Assembly (NCBI GenBank): GCA_027475525.1
Contig: JAMWFC010000031.1
Coordinates: 124,001 to 188,000, forward strand
Origin: Macrolepiota albuminosa
Lineage: Eukaryota; Basidiomycota; Agaricomycetes; Agaricales; Agaricaceae
Direction of reading: 5' to 3'
Length of the DNA: 64,000 nucleotides
Shown here: positions 44,547-53,824 of the stretch, piece after piece
Layout: each line of letters opens with the position of its first letter
How positions within the stretch are numbered: the stretch's first letter is position 1
The notes under the pieces: model-generated
Databases searched by the model: none
Told to the model about the DNA's origin: nothing
The model's input: the letters and a program-made list of their open reading frames with translations, nothing else
Translations under genes and position numbers: made by a program

Positions 44547-46885
44547 CTACCGATGCCGTAGTTCCTTCGCGAGCCTCCAACAAAGGATGAACGCAATCAA
44601 CGCCGAAACACCACCCAACCTACAACCTCCAAGTCAGCCCACTACTATGAAAAACCGTCTAATACGCTGCCACTCACCGAAAAATATAAACAACCGAATT
44701 CGATCCTTCATCCCTCCCTAGCGCTTCCTCTCGCCCAACCACCGCCCCAAATTCCTGAGCGATGGTCCTCACAACCTCCGTCGACTTCGGGGGTGGCGAA
44801 ATAGTATGCGGCGGCGGCTGTGCAGGGTCAAATATCGCGAATATGACCGCCGATAGACCAGTGACAAGGAACTGAGGGACGACAATGAATACGTTGTGTA
44901 TACCCTTCCAAGTCAACATCAGTGCTTTCGTCCCAGGGAAGTAAGGGAACGGACGTACAAGGATAATCCCAGCTTTTGCGCTCAACCCTCCTCCACCCCC
45001 TGCACTCGGACCTTGGCCCAAACCAACATGCTCCCAATCCTCCCCGCCATCTCCATGACCATGTAGATCAACATCTATCCTACTCATCCGTGCATGTCTG
45101 TTTCCCAGCAAACCGCCCGAAGGCCTTGAAGGCACATCGTCGTCACCAAAATCCGACTCATCGTCATGCTCCTCTCCCGTATGATGGTGATGATGATGAT
45201 GATTCAAGAACACCGCCGTTTCACCCGCCGCCTCTGCCTCCGGATCATCAATCGGCGTTCGGGCGTCAGCGAGGAGAATCGAGTTTCGTCCGTTTGATGT
45301 GGAGTCAGGTGTCGTTAGTATTGCCTCCGCGAGCTATAAGGGATGTAATAATTAAGTAGAGAAGTTCGATACCAAAAAAGAAGGCATACAAGTGAAAATG
45401 GCGCCCACTGCGTGATCGCCCACGAAAACCCAGTTACACTCATAAGTATTGTAGCACCCAAAACAGATTCCGTGAACCTTGGGTAAAAAGACTCCGTGTC
45501 AGCGTAGAGGAGGATGGGACAAGTGGCACGCACAGAGTCGCAAACATACACGCTGCTAACACCAGATGGCTTACAGCCCAAAGCGTCCCAAGGTTCAATT
45601 TAAGCGCCTCCGGTATTCTCAGCCCCCTCAGCCCCCTTTCCACCTCTTTCCTCTGTCCTGCCCCCCTCCCCGCTCTTGAATTTTCCCTTTGCCTCTGCTC
45701 GTGCCCATTCGTACTTCCCTTTGTCGCAGGTGTCGCTACGAACCCCGGCAAGACAACATTCAACACAAGCGCGATGACGGAAGAATAGAATAAAGCTCTG
45801 GTACCGAGGAGCGTCGCCTCATTGTCTCGGTCTTCACGGGTGAAAGAAGGTGATAAGGCTGTTGAGCGTCTATAGAGGTCGCCGATGTATATCGTAGTGT
45901 AGAAGAGAATTGGGAACCAGGCTATCCATGCACTGTGGGATGAGGTTGCATTAGTTTAAGTGAAGTCGAGGGGTATGGATGGAAGTCATACAAAAATTGT
46001 ATTATGAACTGCGTTAGTAGGGTTGATCAGGTGAGAATACCAGAAGGGTAAGAAGAAAAAACTTACAATTTGTCGGATGACTGACGGTAGAGTTAGGAAG
46101 TTGGACCATATGGCCCTGGCTTCACGAATAAAGGGGTTCGGCCGCTTTCCCGACGGCCGGTCAGCACTCTTCAGTAGTACACGCTCCTTGACACATATGG
46201 CCATCAAGGTATGCCCTCCAAGCAAAAGAACGGCCACCAGAACACTCAGAACTTCAAGTTCCGTCGTTCCAAGAAACGGAAACACCTTAGGAAGAGGTAT
46301 TGTGCCAAACAAGAACCCAACGACAGAGCCGAGGCCAAGCATACGCGCTGCCCATGCATTTCCGGATGCTTGAGCGGCAGGAGGAAGCGTATCGACGACA
46401 AGTGCCCGGTCCATCGCCATAACCGCGTTTATCGAGAAGTCGATGAGGTATATCGAGAGGACCGCGAGCAGGATAGTCAATGAATCGTTCCCCTTCGAAC
46501 CCCCAAAGACTGACGCGAAATCGCGTGTGAACCCCAACATCAACATCGCAAACACACACACGATCGTCCCAATAATCATAAACGGCCTCCTTCTTCCAAA
46601 CCGTGACGTCGAATTATCCGCCAGGACACCAATAACCGGCTGCATGAATAATCCAGATAGGGGCCCTGCGAGGAAAACTAGTGACATTGTCGACTTGGAG
46701 AGACCGAGAGAGAGAAGATAGGGAGATGCATATCCCATTTCGACTGACCAGAATATCTGGACACCGAGAAGTCCGACAGTGATTATAGGGAGGTGAGTCC
46801 ATTTGGGTCCAAGAATGTAGGCTTTCCCTGCGAATTTCTGGCTGCTTTGGGGCCCGCTGAGGGTAAGGGGATTGAAGCCGGTCAT
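44547..46885 (-). CDS. Sucrose/alpha-glucoside transporter, GPH-type MFS, 7 exons
   Basis: Probable proton-coupled import of sucrose or related glucosides at the plasma membrane, as for fission yeast Sut1 and plant SUC/SUT proteins. ATG 46885. Exons on the minus strand: 46885-46067, 46008-45992, 45932-45530, 45491-45390, 45333-44959, 44904-44678, 44619-44547, giving 671 aa. Exon 1 encodes the first six membrane helices, with SVEMGYASPYLLSLGLSKS, LAGPLSGLFMQPVIG and the family loop DNSTSRFGRRRPFMIIG. Later FFAWIAWFPILFY spans the 17-nt exon 2 and exon 3, and TGFSWAITQWAPFSLLAEAI ends the helix before a long hydrophilic loop. That loop (about residues 475-570) has seven consecutive His and acidic and Gly-rich parts. 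IHNVFIVVPQFLVTGLSAVIFAIFD is the usual late helix pair. A final short exon adds a hydrophobic helix (VSALIAFILCW). The 38-nt intron 3 is unusually short and the least certain junction. Confidence 0.87.
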
Positions 46886-47193
46886 TATTTTAGAAGATAA
46901 TAATGATATTCACTTCGTAATGCGACTGTTACACTTGAGCTAGGCATTCTCAGTCATGCGACGTGGCTGCAGAACGCACCTGAAACTGTGACGAGCATTC
47001 AATAAAATGGCAGAGTAGATCAAGTAAATGTCCGAGCTGTGGCGGACCGCTAAGGCTACAAAAAGGCTGAGCACGTTACAATGGCATTATGGAAACCGAA
47101 GGACGCACACAGCGAGCGGCTAAGAAGTCACACGGGTCGACTCCGAATTACGTAACGGACATGTTTGCGGCCCATGGGGTTTGCTTTCAATGG
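46886..47193. other. Divergent promoter region of transporter and tRNA-Cys
   Basis: Contains the transporter promoter (minus) and the upstream region of the tRNA gene (plus). No ORF or repeat of note. Confidence 0.4.
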
Positions 47194-47277
47194 GTCTCGA
47201 TAGCTCAGTGGTAGAGCATGTGATTGCAGTTAGGCTGATATATCGCATGGTCCGGTGTTCGAACCACCGTCGGGACT
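47194..47277 (+). tRNA. tRNA-Cys (anticodon GCA) with 12-nt intron
   Basis: Acceptor GTCTCGA pairs with TCGGGAC, discriminator U at 47277, then a T run as terminator. Anticodon stem TGTGA/TCGCA (one G-U pair), loop TTGCAG with GCA. Intron at about 47230-47241. Exon sequence nearly equals the 11329-11414 gene, but the intron is different. Confidence 0.93.
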
Positions 47278-47414
47278 TTTTTTACTTCACTCGATGTCTG
47301 TAGGGAAGTGTTTGCTCAACGATCAGACCATAGACGAAAAAAAATCCAGCTTGGGCTCACAAAAGCCGTCCTCTGGCACCCAGATTAAATTTTCCAATAA
47401 TCCTACAGGGTTCA

Positions 47415-47606
47415 CTCTTTGGTTTCGAAGCATGTGACAAAATAGAGTATATGATAATGCTGTTCATACAATATTGCACTAATACTTTATAATACAATTG
47501 GTCTGGGCGAGACCCTTTTGCGGGCTACTCCGAACCCTCGCGCTAGCGATTTAGCAAGACGATGATGAACCTGACTGGGGGGAGGGAAAAGTCAGCCACA
47601 ATTCCC
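47415..47606 (-). repeat. DIRS split repeat B2
   Basis: 192 bp, matching B1 at 48144-48335 apart from about five positions, all of which are CG in one copy and CA in the other. It forms the outer 3' end of the element. Confidence 0.88.
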
Positions 47607-47979
47607 GGGAGGGTGGGAGGGAGATCAAAACCCGTTCGAGTTACCTTTGCCCGTCGAATCCAGTGGTGCGTGCGAGTCGTCTGGCTCTCTACCGCGAGTG
47701 AACTGTATGGCTCGAGAGATTTGATAGCGCTCTCTGACTAGAGATCTTCTGAGGCGCGCTGAACAAGCGTCTGCTATCCGTCTGATTTGGGATCTTGCTT
47801 GCTTGGCCTGTGAGAAGGGTGTTTTGATCATTGCCCGAGGTGGAGGTGGGGCGGAGGAGCTGAAAAGCACGTGCAGTTCCTCTTTACTAGTTTTGCTCAG
47901 CGGTGCGTCTCCGTTAATCTGTCGTGATATCGAGAATGGGAGCGTTATCGTGCTTGCTACTTTGGGGGGGTGGGAACGG
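47607..47979. other. Spacer between B2 and A2 of the DIRS element
   Basis: 373 bp not found elsewhere in the window. The short frames on it have no recognised domain. In some related elements A2 and B2 abut; here they do not. Confidence 0.5.
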
Positions 47980-48146
47980 GAAAATTAAAACGCAAGCAGA
48001 ACGAGTACGGGAGGGCGGTGAAAAACCAGGGATAGCAGGTGGTTGTTGAGGAGAAAAATAAAATTGTTGTGAATGCACAGCCACCTCAACCAAAGACCAC
48101 ACCCTGTCCCTCTCTCGCGCTCTCGTGACGAACAAGGCCAGCCCTC
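47980..48146 (-). repeat. DIRS split repeat A2
   Basis: 167 bp, identical by eye to A1 at 53364-53530, and adjoining B1 with a 3-bp CTC overlap. Confidence 0.92.
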
Positions 48147-48335
48147 TTTGGTTTCGAAGCATGTGACAAAATAGAGTATATGATAATGCTGTTCATACAA
48201 TATTGCACTAATACTTTATAATACAATTGGTCTGGGCGAGACCCTTTTGCGGGCTACTCCAAACCCTCACACTAGCGATTTAGCAAGACGATGATGAACC
48301 TGACTGGGGGGAGGGAAAAGTCAGCCGCGATTCCC
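48144..48335 (-). repeat. DIRS split repeat B1
   Basis: Counterpart of B2, directly downstream of the recombinase gene on the minus strand. Confidence 0.9.
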
Positions 48336-48455
48336 CGCTTGAGAGTTAGGAGTCCACGACACATCGTGTGATGACTCTAGCGATTCCCCATGAAAATAGC
48401 GTGGCTCCTAATCCCTGACATAGAGAAAAGAACTAGGCTTACCAAGGAGCACCCC

Positions 48456-49750
48456 TTACTTTTGGAATGCAAGGGTGAGTCTAAGGATCGACTCGTGAAG
48501 AGAGGGAACAGCTTGTAGATAAGGCGCGAGGATTTGTTCGTGCTTAGATAAGTACCCGTAGAATGCGTCGCTAGACCAGCGACCAATGGCTTTCATTGCC
48601 TCAAAGGGTACTCCTTGCAGCAGGTATTCTAAAGTGGCTCCAATGCGTAAGCTGTGTCCTTGTAGGGGCTCCAGGTTGGCGGCTTTTGCTGCCTTGGACA
48701 AGACTCCCAAGAATTTTTTCTTAGTTAATGGAATATGTTTTCCTTTTTTGCTTTTATAAGCAAACAGAGGACCGTCACTCGGTGGCTCATTGACTCGAAG
48801 ATGGTTTTCGAGTGCGCTTTCTGGGTCGGACAGATCATTTTGCTTTGCCCAGGAAACGGTTTCCCCGTGGACAGCTGTTTTGGTCCTGGGAAGGAAGAAG
48901 GCCGTAGACTGAAGTCCTCCTCGATCTATGGAATGAGAAACATTGGCTGGTTTTACGTGAATTGAAGGGTCAAAAGCTGTCAATGTTGGGACTGTGAACT
49001 CCCCTAGCCTTGCAGCAGAATAAAAACACGTGGTTGCGCAAGCAAAAACCGCTATGTTCAGCGGATCCGGGTTCGGGGCGGCGATGCTTAGCTGCTGGTG
49101 CATGGCTTTTAAGAAAGCCGGAGTGCACGGACACCGTTTTTTCTTCTTCGATGAGGCTGGAGCTAACTTCTCCGCCGCTCTCATTAGTGTGTGCATCCTC
49201 GCGTCATTGACGTCCCATCTCACATTGTGCAATATGTGCCAAGCTCTTATACCAGCAACAAAATTCTCGATTGCTGATTTGGAGTATGCTCCTGCGGAAG
49301 CTGCAACGAAAGCTTCTAACACTTGGTGTGTGACTGGGGCTCGCAACTCTTTGGGAATTCCCCTGTAATCACAAAATACGTGAAACAGAAGCAAGCCTGT
49401 TCCATACGTGAGCTTTGTAGAGTCTGCCCACGCGGCACTCATCACAGCGAACACGTTGTCAGCCTCCTCAGCTGTCAGGTCAGGCGGATTGCCGTTTTCG
49501 GAACTATGACCCTTGGACTTCAACGGCCTCCAGAGCCTCAGCCTGTCTCAACCTGCTATGTGAGGTCGCAGCGGAGATGTGGTGGGGCTCAAACCCTTGG
49601 GGTAAGGCATCGGTCTCCGATTGCTTGGTGTTGAAGGTGCGTTTGATCGTTCGTTTTCTGATCTTAAAAGCTTACCACTCTTGGGTATACCTGCACCAGT
49701 CGTCGAATTGCTGCTTGTTGATTTCGCTCGGAGACCCGCATGGTATGTAG
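48456..49750 (-). pseudogene. DIRS tyrosine recombinase, near-intact
   Basis: Cuts and rejoins DNA to insert the circular copy. From 49523 downward 355 codons are open: core-binding part WADSTKLTYGTGLLLFHVFC, then FYSAARLGEFTVP (first catalytic Arg), GHSLRIGATLEYLL (H-x-x-R) and AIGRWSSDAFYGYLSKHEQIL (Trp and nucleophile Tyr region). The frame has no ATG at 49523; it clearly continues upstream (PYPKGLSPTTSPLRPHIAG) through an in-frame TGA at 49548-49550, in a GGTTGAGAC context consistent with a former CGA. All catalytic residues appear present. The upstream part overlaps the RNase H end in another frame. Confidence 0.82.
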
Positions 49751-49782
49751 TCCATTTCTTTGCATCTTTGGGTGTTACTAAT

Positions 49783-51945
49783 TCAGGCTTCTCTGGCTCT
49801 GGATTCTTGATAACCGATAGGCTCGTCAAAGTCAAGCACGAATTCAGCAATTTGTTCCGGTATGGGAAAGGCTGGAAGAAGGAGCTCTTTTGAGGGGTAT
49901 TGGCCTCTGGACGGACCGTCGGCGGGATTAAACTCGCTCGGTACGTAGCGAGTGCTGACTGTGAAGTCGAATTGCTCACATGTCTCATGAACTTGCTTAA
50001 AGACTTTGTTGATTTTGTTATTGCGGCTTCTCCCTGCCCACCACCCTTCGACCACCCCGGTGTTGTCTCCGAAGACTTGGATTCGCCTCCCTTTGCCTCC
50101 GGTACGAGCAAGAGTTCCCACCAAGAGGAAGAAACCAATGGCTTCTGCCCAGCCGATGTCTCAACCTTGGCCTTTCCATCCCGGTTTAAGCTTCCATGCC
50201 CGCCACTGATTTCCAACGGTGATCCCGATGCCAGTGGAGGAGCTTGCGTCTGAGAATGCTCGAACGTTGAGGTACAGTTCTGGCTCCAAAATTGCCTTCT
50301 CCATTGGCTCACATAATACTCGCTTCCACCAGAGCAAGTCCTCTGCGGTTCTCCTTGGCAGAGTTCGTGGCATGAATGGACGGTCACGGAACACTCCCAT
50401 GAAGGCTTCCAGGCTGGTGAGGTAAGCTCGGCCCCTTGGCACCACATAGCAAGCATGTAACAGTTTCCCATAAAGCTTTTGAGCTTCTTCCAGTGTGTGG
50501 ACTCTGGTTTTCTCCCAATCGGCCACTGCTTGTCGGTATCTCCCCCTTTTTTCCTCTGGAATACTAACGCGACATCGCGTGATATCCCAAAGGAAGCCAA
50601 TATATGGTACCGTTTCTCCAAAAGGTAGGTCTTTATCCCTTTTCCACGGTATTCCCAACTTGACGGATAAGAGGTCGATGTCGTGCATAGAGTATGAGTA
50701 TTGCCGATCTTCAGGGGACCTCTCCGAGTTGTTGGATAGGTCGAGAACAGGGTGAGCCATGTCTTCGTCATATTCTTCCAGATTGTCGTCAAAGTCTCTC
50801 TTTCCCTGGAACCAGATACAACCTCCTTCATGCTTCCGCCCCCCGTTTTGATGTATCTCCTCTTGCCATATCCGGCGAGCAGCGTTGTAAGAGTGAATGG
50901 ACTCTCTAGGTATCCGGAAGAAAATGTGGTCGTCGACCCATTTGGACACCGGACCCATTCTGTTTGCTCAGAGGATTTGAATCCCAGCATTGCCCACCAA
51001 TCCGTAGCAACCACACCCCGATCCCAGCCCGAAGCAATCCATGGTGTCGATTGCAAACGAGTCGGCTCCCCTGAGTTTGACAACCAACCCCGGCCACTGA
51101 GACGGTTTAATTGGGATTGTTCGGTAGGCTTCCTTAACATCTCGGACTGTGGCCTGGGAGCCTGGGGGCAACCTCGCAATGAGTAAGTAGATGCTGCTGA
51201 AGGTGCTCCAAGTGCAGGGAAAAGAAGAGGAGTCGATTGCGCTATTGATAGATCGTTGATTACTAGATCTCGACGTTGCATGAGGAAAGGAGAGGTTCTG
51301 GATGAGCCGGAACTTCCCCAGCTTATTTGGCTTAGGGATAATCTGAAGAGGAGAAGACTGGAAAGGTCCAAGAATTTCTTCGACCTGCCTTTGACTATAG
51401 GGTCCCAGGTACGGGCCTTTGGTGAACTCAGCACTGACGATTTGATCGAAGTGCTCGGACAGCTGGTTGATCGACTCTTTGTTGGAAGGAGTAAAGGTGT
51501 GCGATATTTTAGGAATTCCAGCATCAAAACCGAATTCGAGATGGTGCGCGAGATCAGAGTATATATGTCCCAAGTTTGCCTTATTAATTTCGCGCTGCCA
51601 CTCAGCTGGTCTGTAAGGCGTAGCGAATTTAAACTGATTGCGCAAGATGGCATCTTTGAGCCCCATGATCCCGCTTCCCGCATCCTGAGCATTCGTGCTT
51701 TTGGTCATGGGACTGCACGGCGCAACCTCAGGGTTTCTGCCAGTCAGTGCACAACTCCTTTCTGTCTGGGTTGATGAGTCTGCCGCTCTTGTTGCGAGAT
51801 ACGAAAGCTTTTTGTCCGTTCCACAAATCTCGCACGGCACAGTGCCAGATGTCATGGGTGTGGCGACCAAGGCATACCGTGCAGGCTGCGTTGGTCGAAC
51901 CGGTAGAGCCAGAAGTTGAGCCTGCGCGCTGGTGAAAATACTCAC
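49783..51945 (-). pseudogene. DIRS reverse transcriptase-RNase H with two in-frame TGA codons
   Basis: One frame from about 51945 to 49783, stopped twice. RT motifs: PLQIIPKPNKLGKFRLIQNLSF, VRDVKEAYRTIPI (first Asp) and SKWVDDHIFFRIP (the DD pair). RNase H: VRAFSDASSSTGIGITV and IQVFGDNTGVVEGWWAGRSRN, then FNPADGPSRG. A TGA at 50968-50970 lies just before the WVDD motif and another at 50161-50163 lies inside RNase H. Both fit C-to-T change of a CGA codon. Otherwise the sequence looks complete. Confidence 0.85.
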
Positions 51946-53318
51946 CGCTTTTATTCCCCTTCTTTGCCTTGCTACTGCGGGAAGTCTGGGAATCGGGGTC
52001 TCTACCAGGCAACGGAGATTGCTTTCTCTTCCCCTTGTGCACTGATGCTAACGTGGACACTTTGGTCTTTAATGCATTGAGATCTTTTGGAGGACCCAAA
52101 GTTTCCATGCATGATAATAAAAATAAGCCAATGGTTTGCACAGGGGAAATAACGCCAGCGGAGTGCCATCGCATAATGGCAATACCATCCACTGAGTTCC
52201 CGCATAACGCAATTGATTAAAGCAAGAGGGGTCCCCGTAGATTTAGGAATACCCCGTATAAGGCATGTTATATGCGAGATTAACGCAGAACGGGTCGGTT
52301 AAAGACACGTTATTGTTGTAAAGCACATTTGAGTAAAGCAAATCCAAAATCCGGCCAACAAGAGTTGGTTGAAGCAAGAAAACCATGGTTCTTGTCAGCA
52401 TCACTGCCCGGATACAAGTCTACCACTCACCGTTGATGATCGCGCTCCGCTTTGAGTCGTAGACTTGGTCTTTTAGGGTTCTCAGTGCTTTATCATCTAT
52501 GAGTCCAATATCGAAGATGCCCTCTTTGGGCGGATTCTTGATTTGCCGATGCCATTCTCTCCTCACCCTAGCTTGGTATAAGATAAGCACTTTTAAACCG
52601 TTGGATCCCTCATTGCGCAGCTTGTGATTGGTTAGTCGAAAGAAGAACGCGTGCATAGCGTCTATCATATTAGCAGCCCAATTCTCCTGGACAATATGTT
52701 CAAGAAAATTGGTAGACGCGACGCACAGCTGGTCCCACGTTAGATCTTCATCTTGCGTGGCCTTCCCTTTCGACCCCTTGAAATTAATTACTGGCTTCAG
52801 AGAGAGTAAGTCATCCTCCTTAGCTAAGGTAAAAACTTCGCTCGATGAAACGGACTCGTTTTTGGCCGCTTCCGCTCTCCCTCTGGCATGAAATAACTCA
52901 GTTCAATGTATTCGCGCTCCCTAAGTTTCTTTATAGCGAAGCGCGTGGGCGGATATTCAATAACGTTGGGGACTGGCATCCCCGCTACTAAATTTGGGGC
53001 CCTGTCCTCGTCCTTGGGGGAAGAGTCCCTTGAGTGTCTGGACCGTAGAGTAACATCATCTGTCACGCATCCTGGCGCTTCCTCTCTAAGGTGGGGCTGG
53101 GCTGCTCTCTCTCCCGCTTCTCTCTCTTCTCGCTCTGCTTCCCAGATCGCTTTCCTGCGCTCTAGGGCGGTGAGCCATCGCTCGGATAAGAGCTCTGCTG
53201 CCTGCTCGTCTGACATCCCTTCTCTACCGTGCGCAATGACTTCTCTGGTGAACGCATGATCATCTGATGTAAAATCCGGTGCTACCTCAGAATGAGGATC
53301 AACTGTAAGTGTGATCAT
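51728..53318 (-). pseudogene. DIRS gag-like gene, one frameshift, probably spliced
   Basis: ATG 53318 opens an acidic, Arg/Glu-rich protein (MITLTVDPHSEVAPDF; LSERWLTALERRKAIWEAER; VIEYPPTRFAIKKLREREYI). Near 52885 the frame must shift by one to continue (SSSEVFTLAKEDDLLSLKPV, then DEDLTWDQLCVAS) to a stop at 52420. A GTGAGT follows AACG there, so an intron of roughly 230 nt could join a second part (MRWHSAGVISP; CTVCLGRHTHDIWHC) at 52192-51728, which carries a CCHC-like zinc site. The intron is inference. Confidence 0.6.
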
Positions 53319-53363
53319 AATTTTAAACAGTAAGAAACACTTGAGTGCGAAGTGATGAGATAA

Positions 53364-53530
53364 GAAAATTAAAACGCAAGCAGAACGAGTACGGGAGGGC
53401 GGTGAAAAACCAGGGATAGCAGGTGGTTGTTGAGGAGAAAAATAAAATTGTTGTGAATGCACAGCCACCTCAACCAAAGACCACACCCTGTCCCTCTCTC
53501 GCGCTCTCGTGACGAACAAGGCCAGCCCTC
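53364..53530 (-). repeat. DIRS split repeat A1
   Basis: 167-bp outer 5' end of the element on the minus strand, identical by eye to A2, ending in the CTC terminal triplet at 53528-53530. Confidence 0.92.
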
Positions 53531-53648
53531 CTCTGCAGTTGGGAAGTTTGATAGCGCCGAACCGGTCACGCAGTTTCCACCCACATCCATCAATTCCGGA
53601 AATAGCGCGCATGAGATAGTTGACAGCAATTTCGTCGTAATAGACAGA

Positions 53649-53731
53649 TGTCCCGTGGCTTAGTTGGTTACGGCGTCCGACTGTTAATACTCTCAATCGG
53701 AAGATCGAGAGTTCAAGTCTCTCCGGGACAG
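53649..53731 (+). tRNA. tRNA-Asn (anticodon GTT) with 9-nt intron
   Basis: Acceptor TGTCCCG pairs with CGGGACA, discriminator G at 53731. Anticodon stem TCCGA/TCGGA, loop CTGTTA..A with GTT, T-arm GAGAG-TTCAAGT-CTCTC. A 9-nt insert at about 53687-53695 is at the normal intron position. tRNA-Asn is a queuine acceptor, i.e. a substrate of the enzyme to which QTRT2 (9520) belongs. A T run follows at 53735. Confidence 0.92.
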
Positions 53732-53824
53732 TTCCTTTTTTGTCGCACCTCCTCACCATGGATCAATAAAGCAAAACAAACGCGAAAAAGTTTGCCAACC
53801 TTGACTGATCCTCTTCACAAAAAA

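Larger units (their letters stand above)
47415..53530 (-). mobile_element. DIRS-type (PAT/Ngaro-like) retroelement with split direct repeats
   Basis: On the minus strand the order is A1 (53530-53364), gag, RT/RNase H, tyrosine recombinase, B1 (48335-48144), A2 (48146-47980), a 373-bp spacer, B2 (47606-47415). B1 and A2 share the trinucleotide CTC, which also stands at both outer ends (47415-47417, 53528-53530). This is the layout expected for elements that integrate a circular intermediate with a tyrosine recombinase. No target duplication is expected or seen. Three in-frame TGA codons and one gag frameshift suggest recent inactivation. Confidence 0.88.

Noticed and set aside
49548..51692. 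714-codon open frame on the minus strand as a single protein
   Set aside because: Most of it is an alternative frame over the DIRS RT and RNase H, whose motifs are in another frame. Only its last part (below about 49750) is real, as the N-terminal extension of the recombinase.
53330..53759. N-terminal ~145 codons of the long minus-strand frame 52824-53759
   Set aside because: This part runs through the tRNA-Asn gene and the non-coding A1 repeat. The gag-like protein starts at ATG 53318.
53648..53824. Upstream extension of the zuotin frame
   Set aside because: In-frame sequence upstream of 53825 is the tRNA-Asn gene and its terminator; ATG 53825 gives the expected N-terminus.
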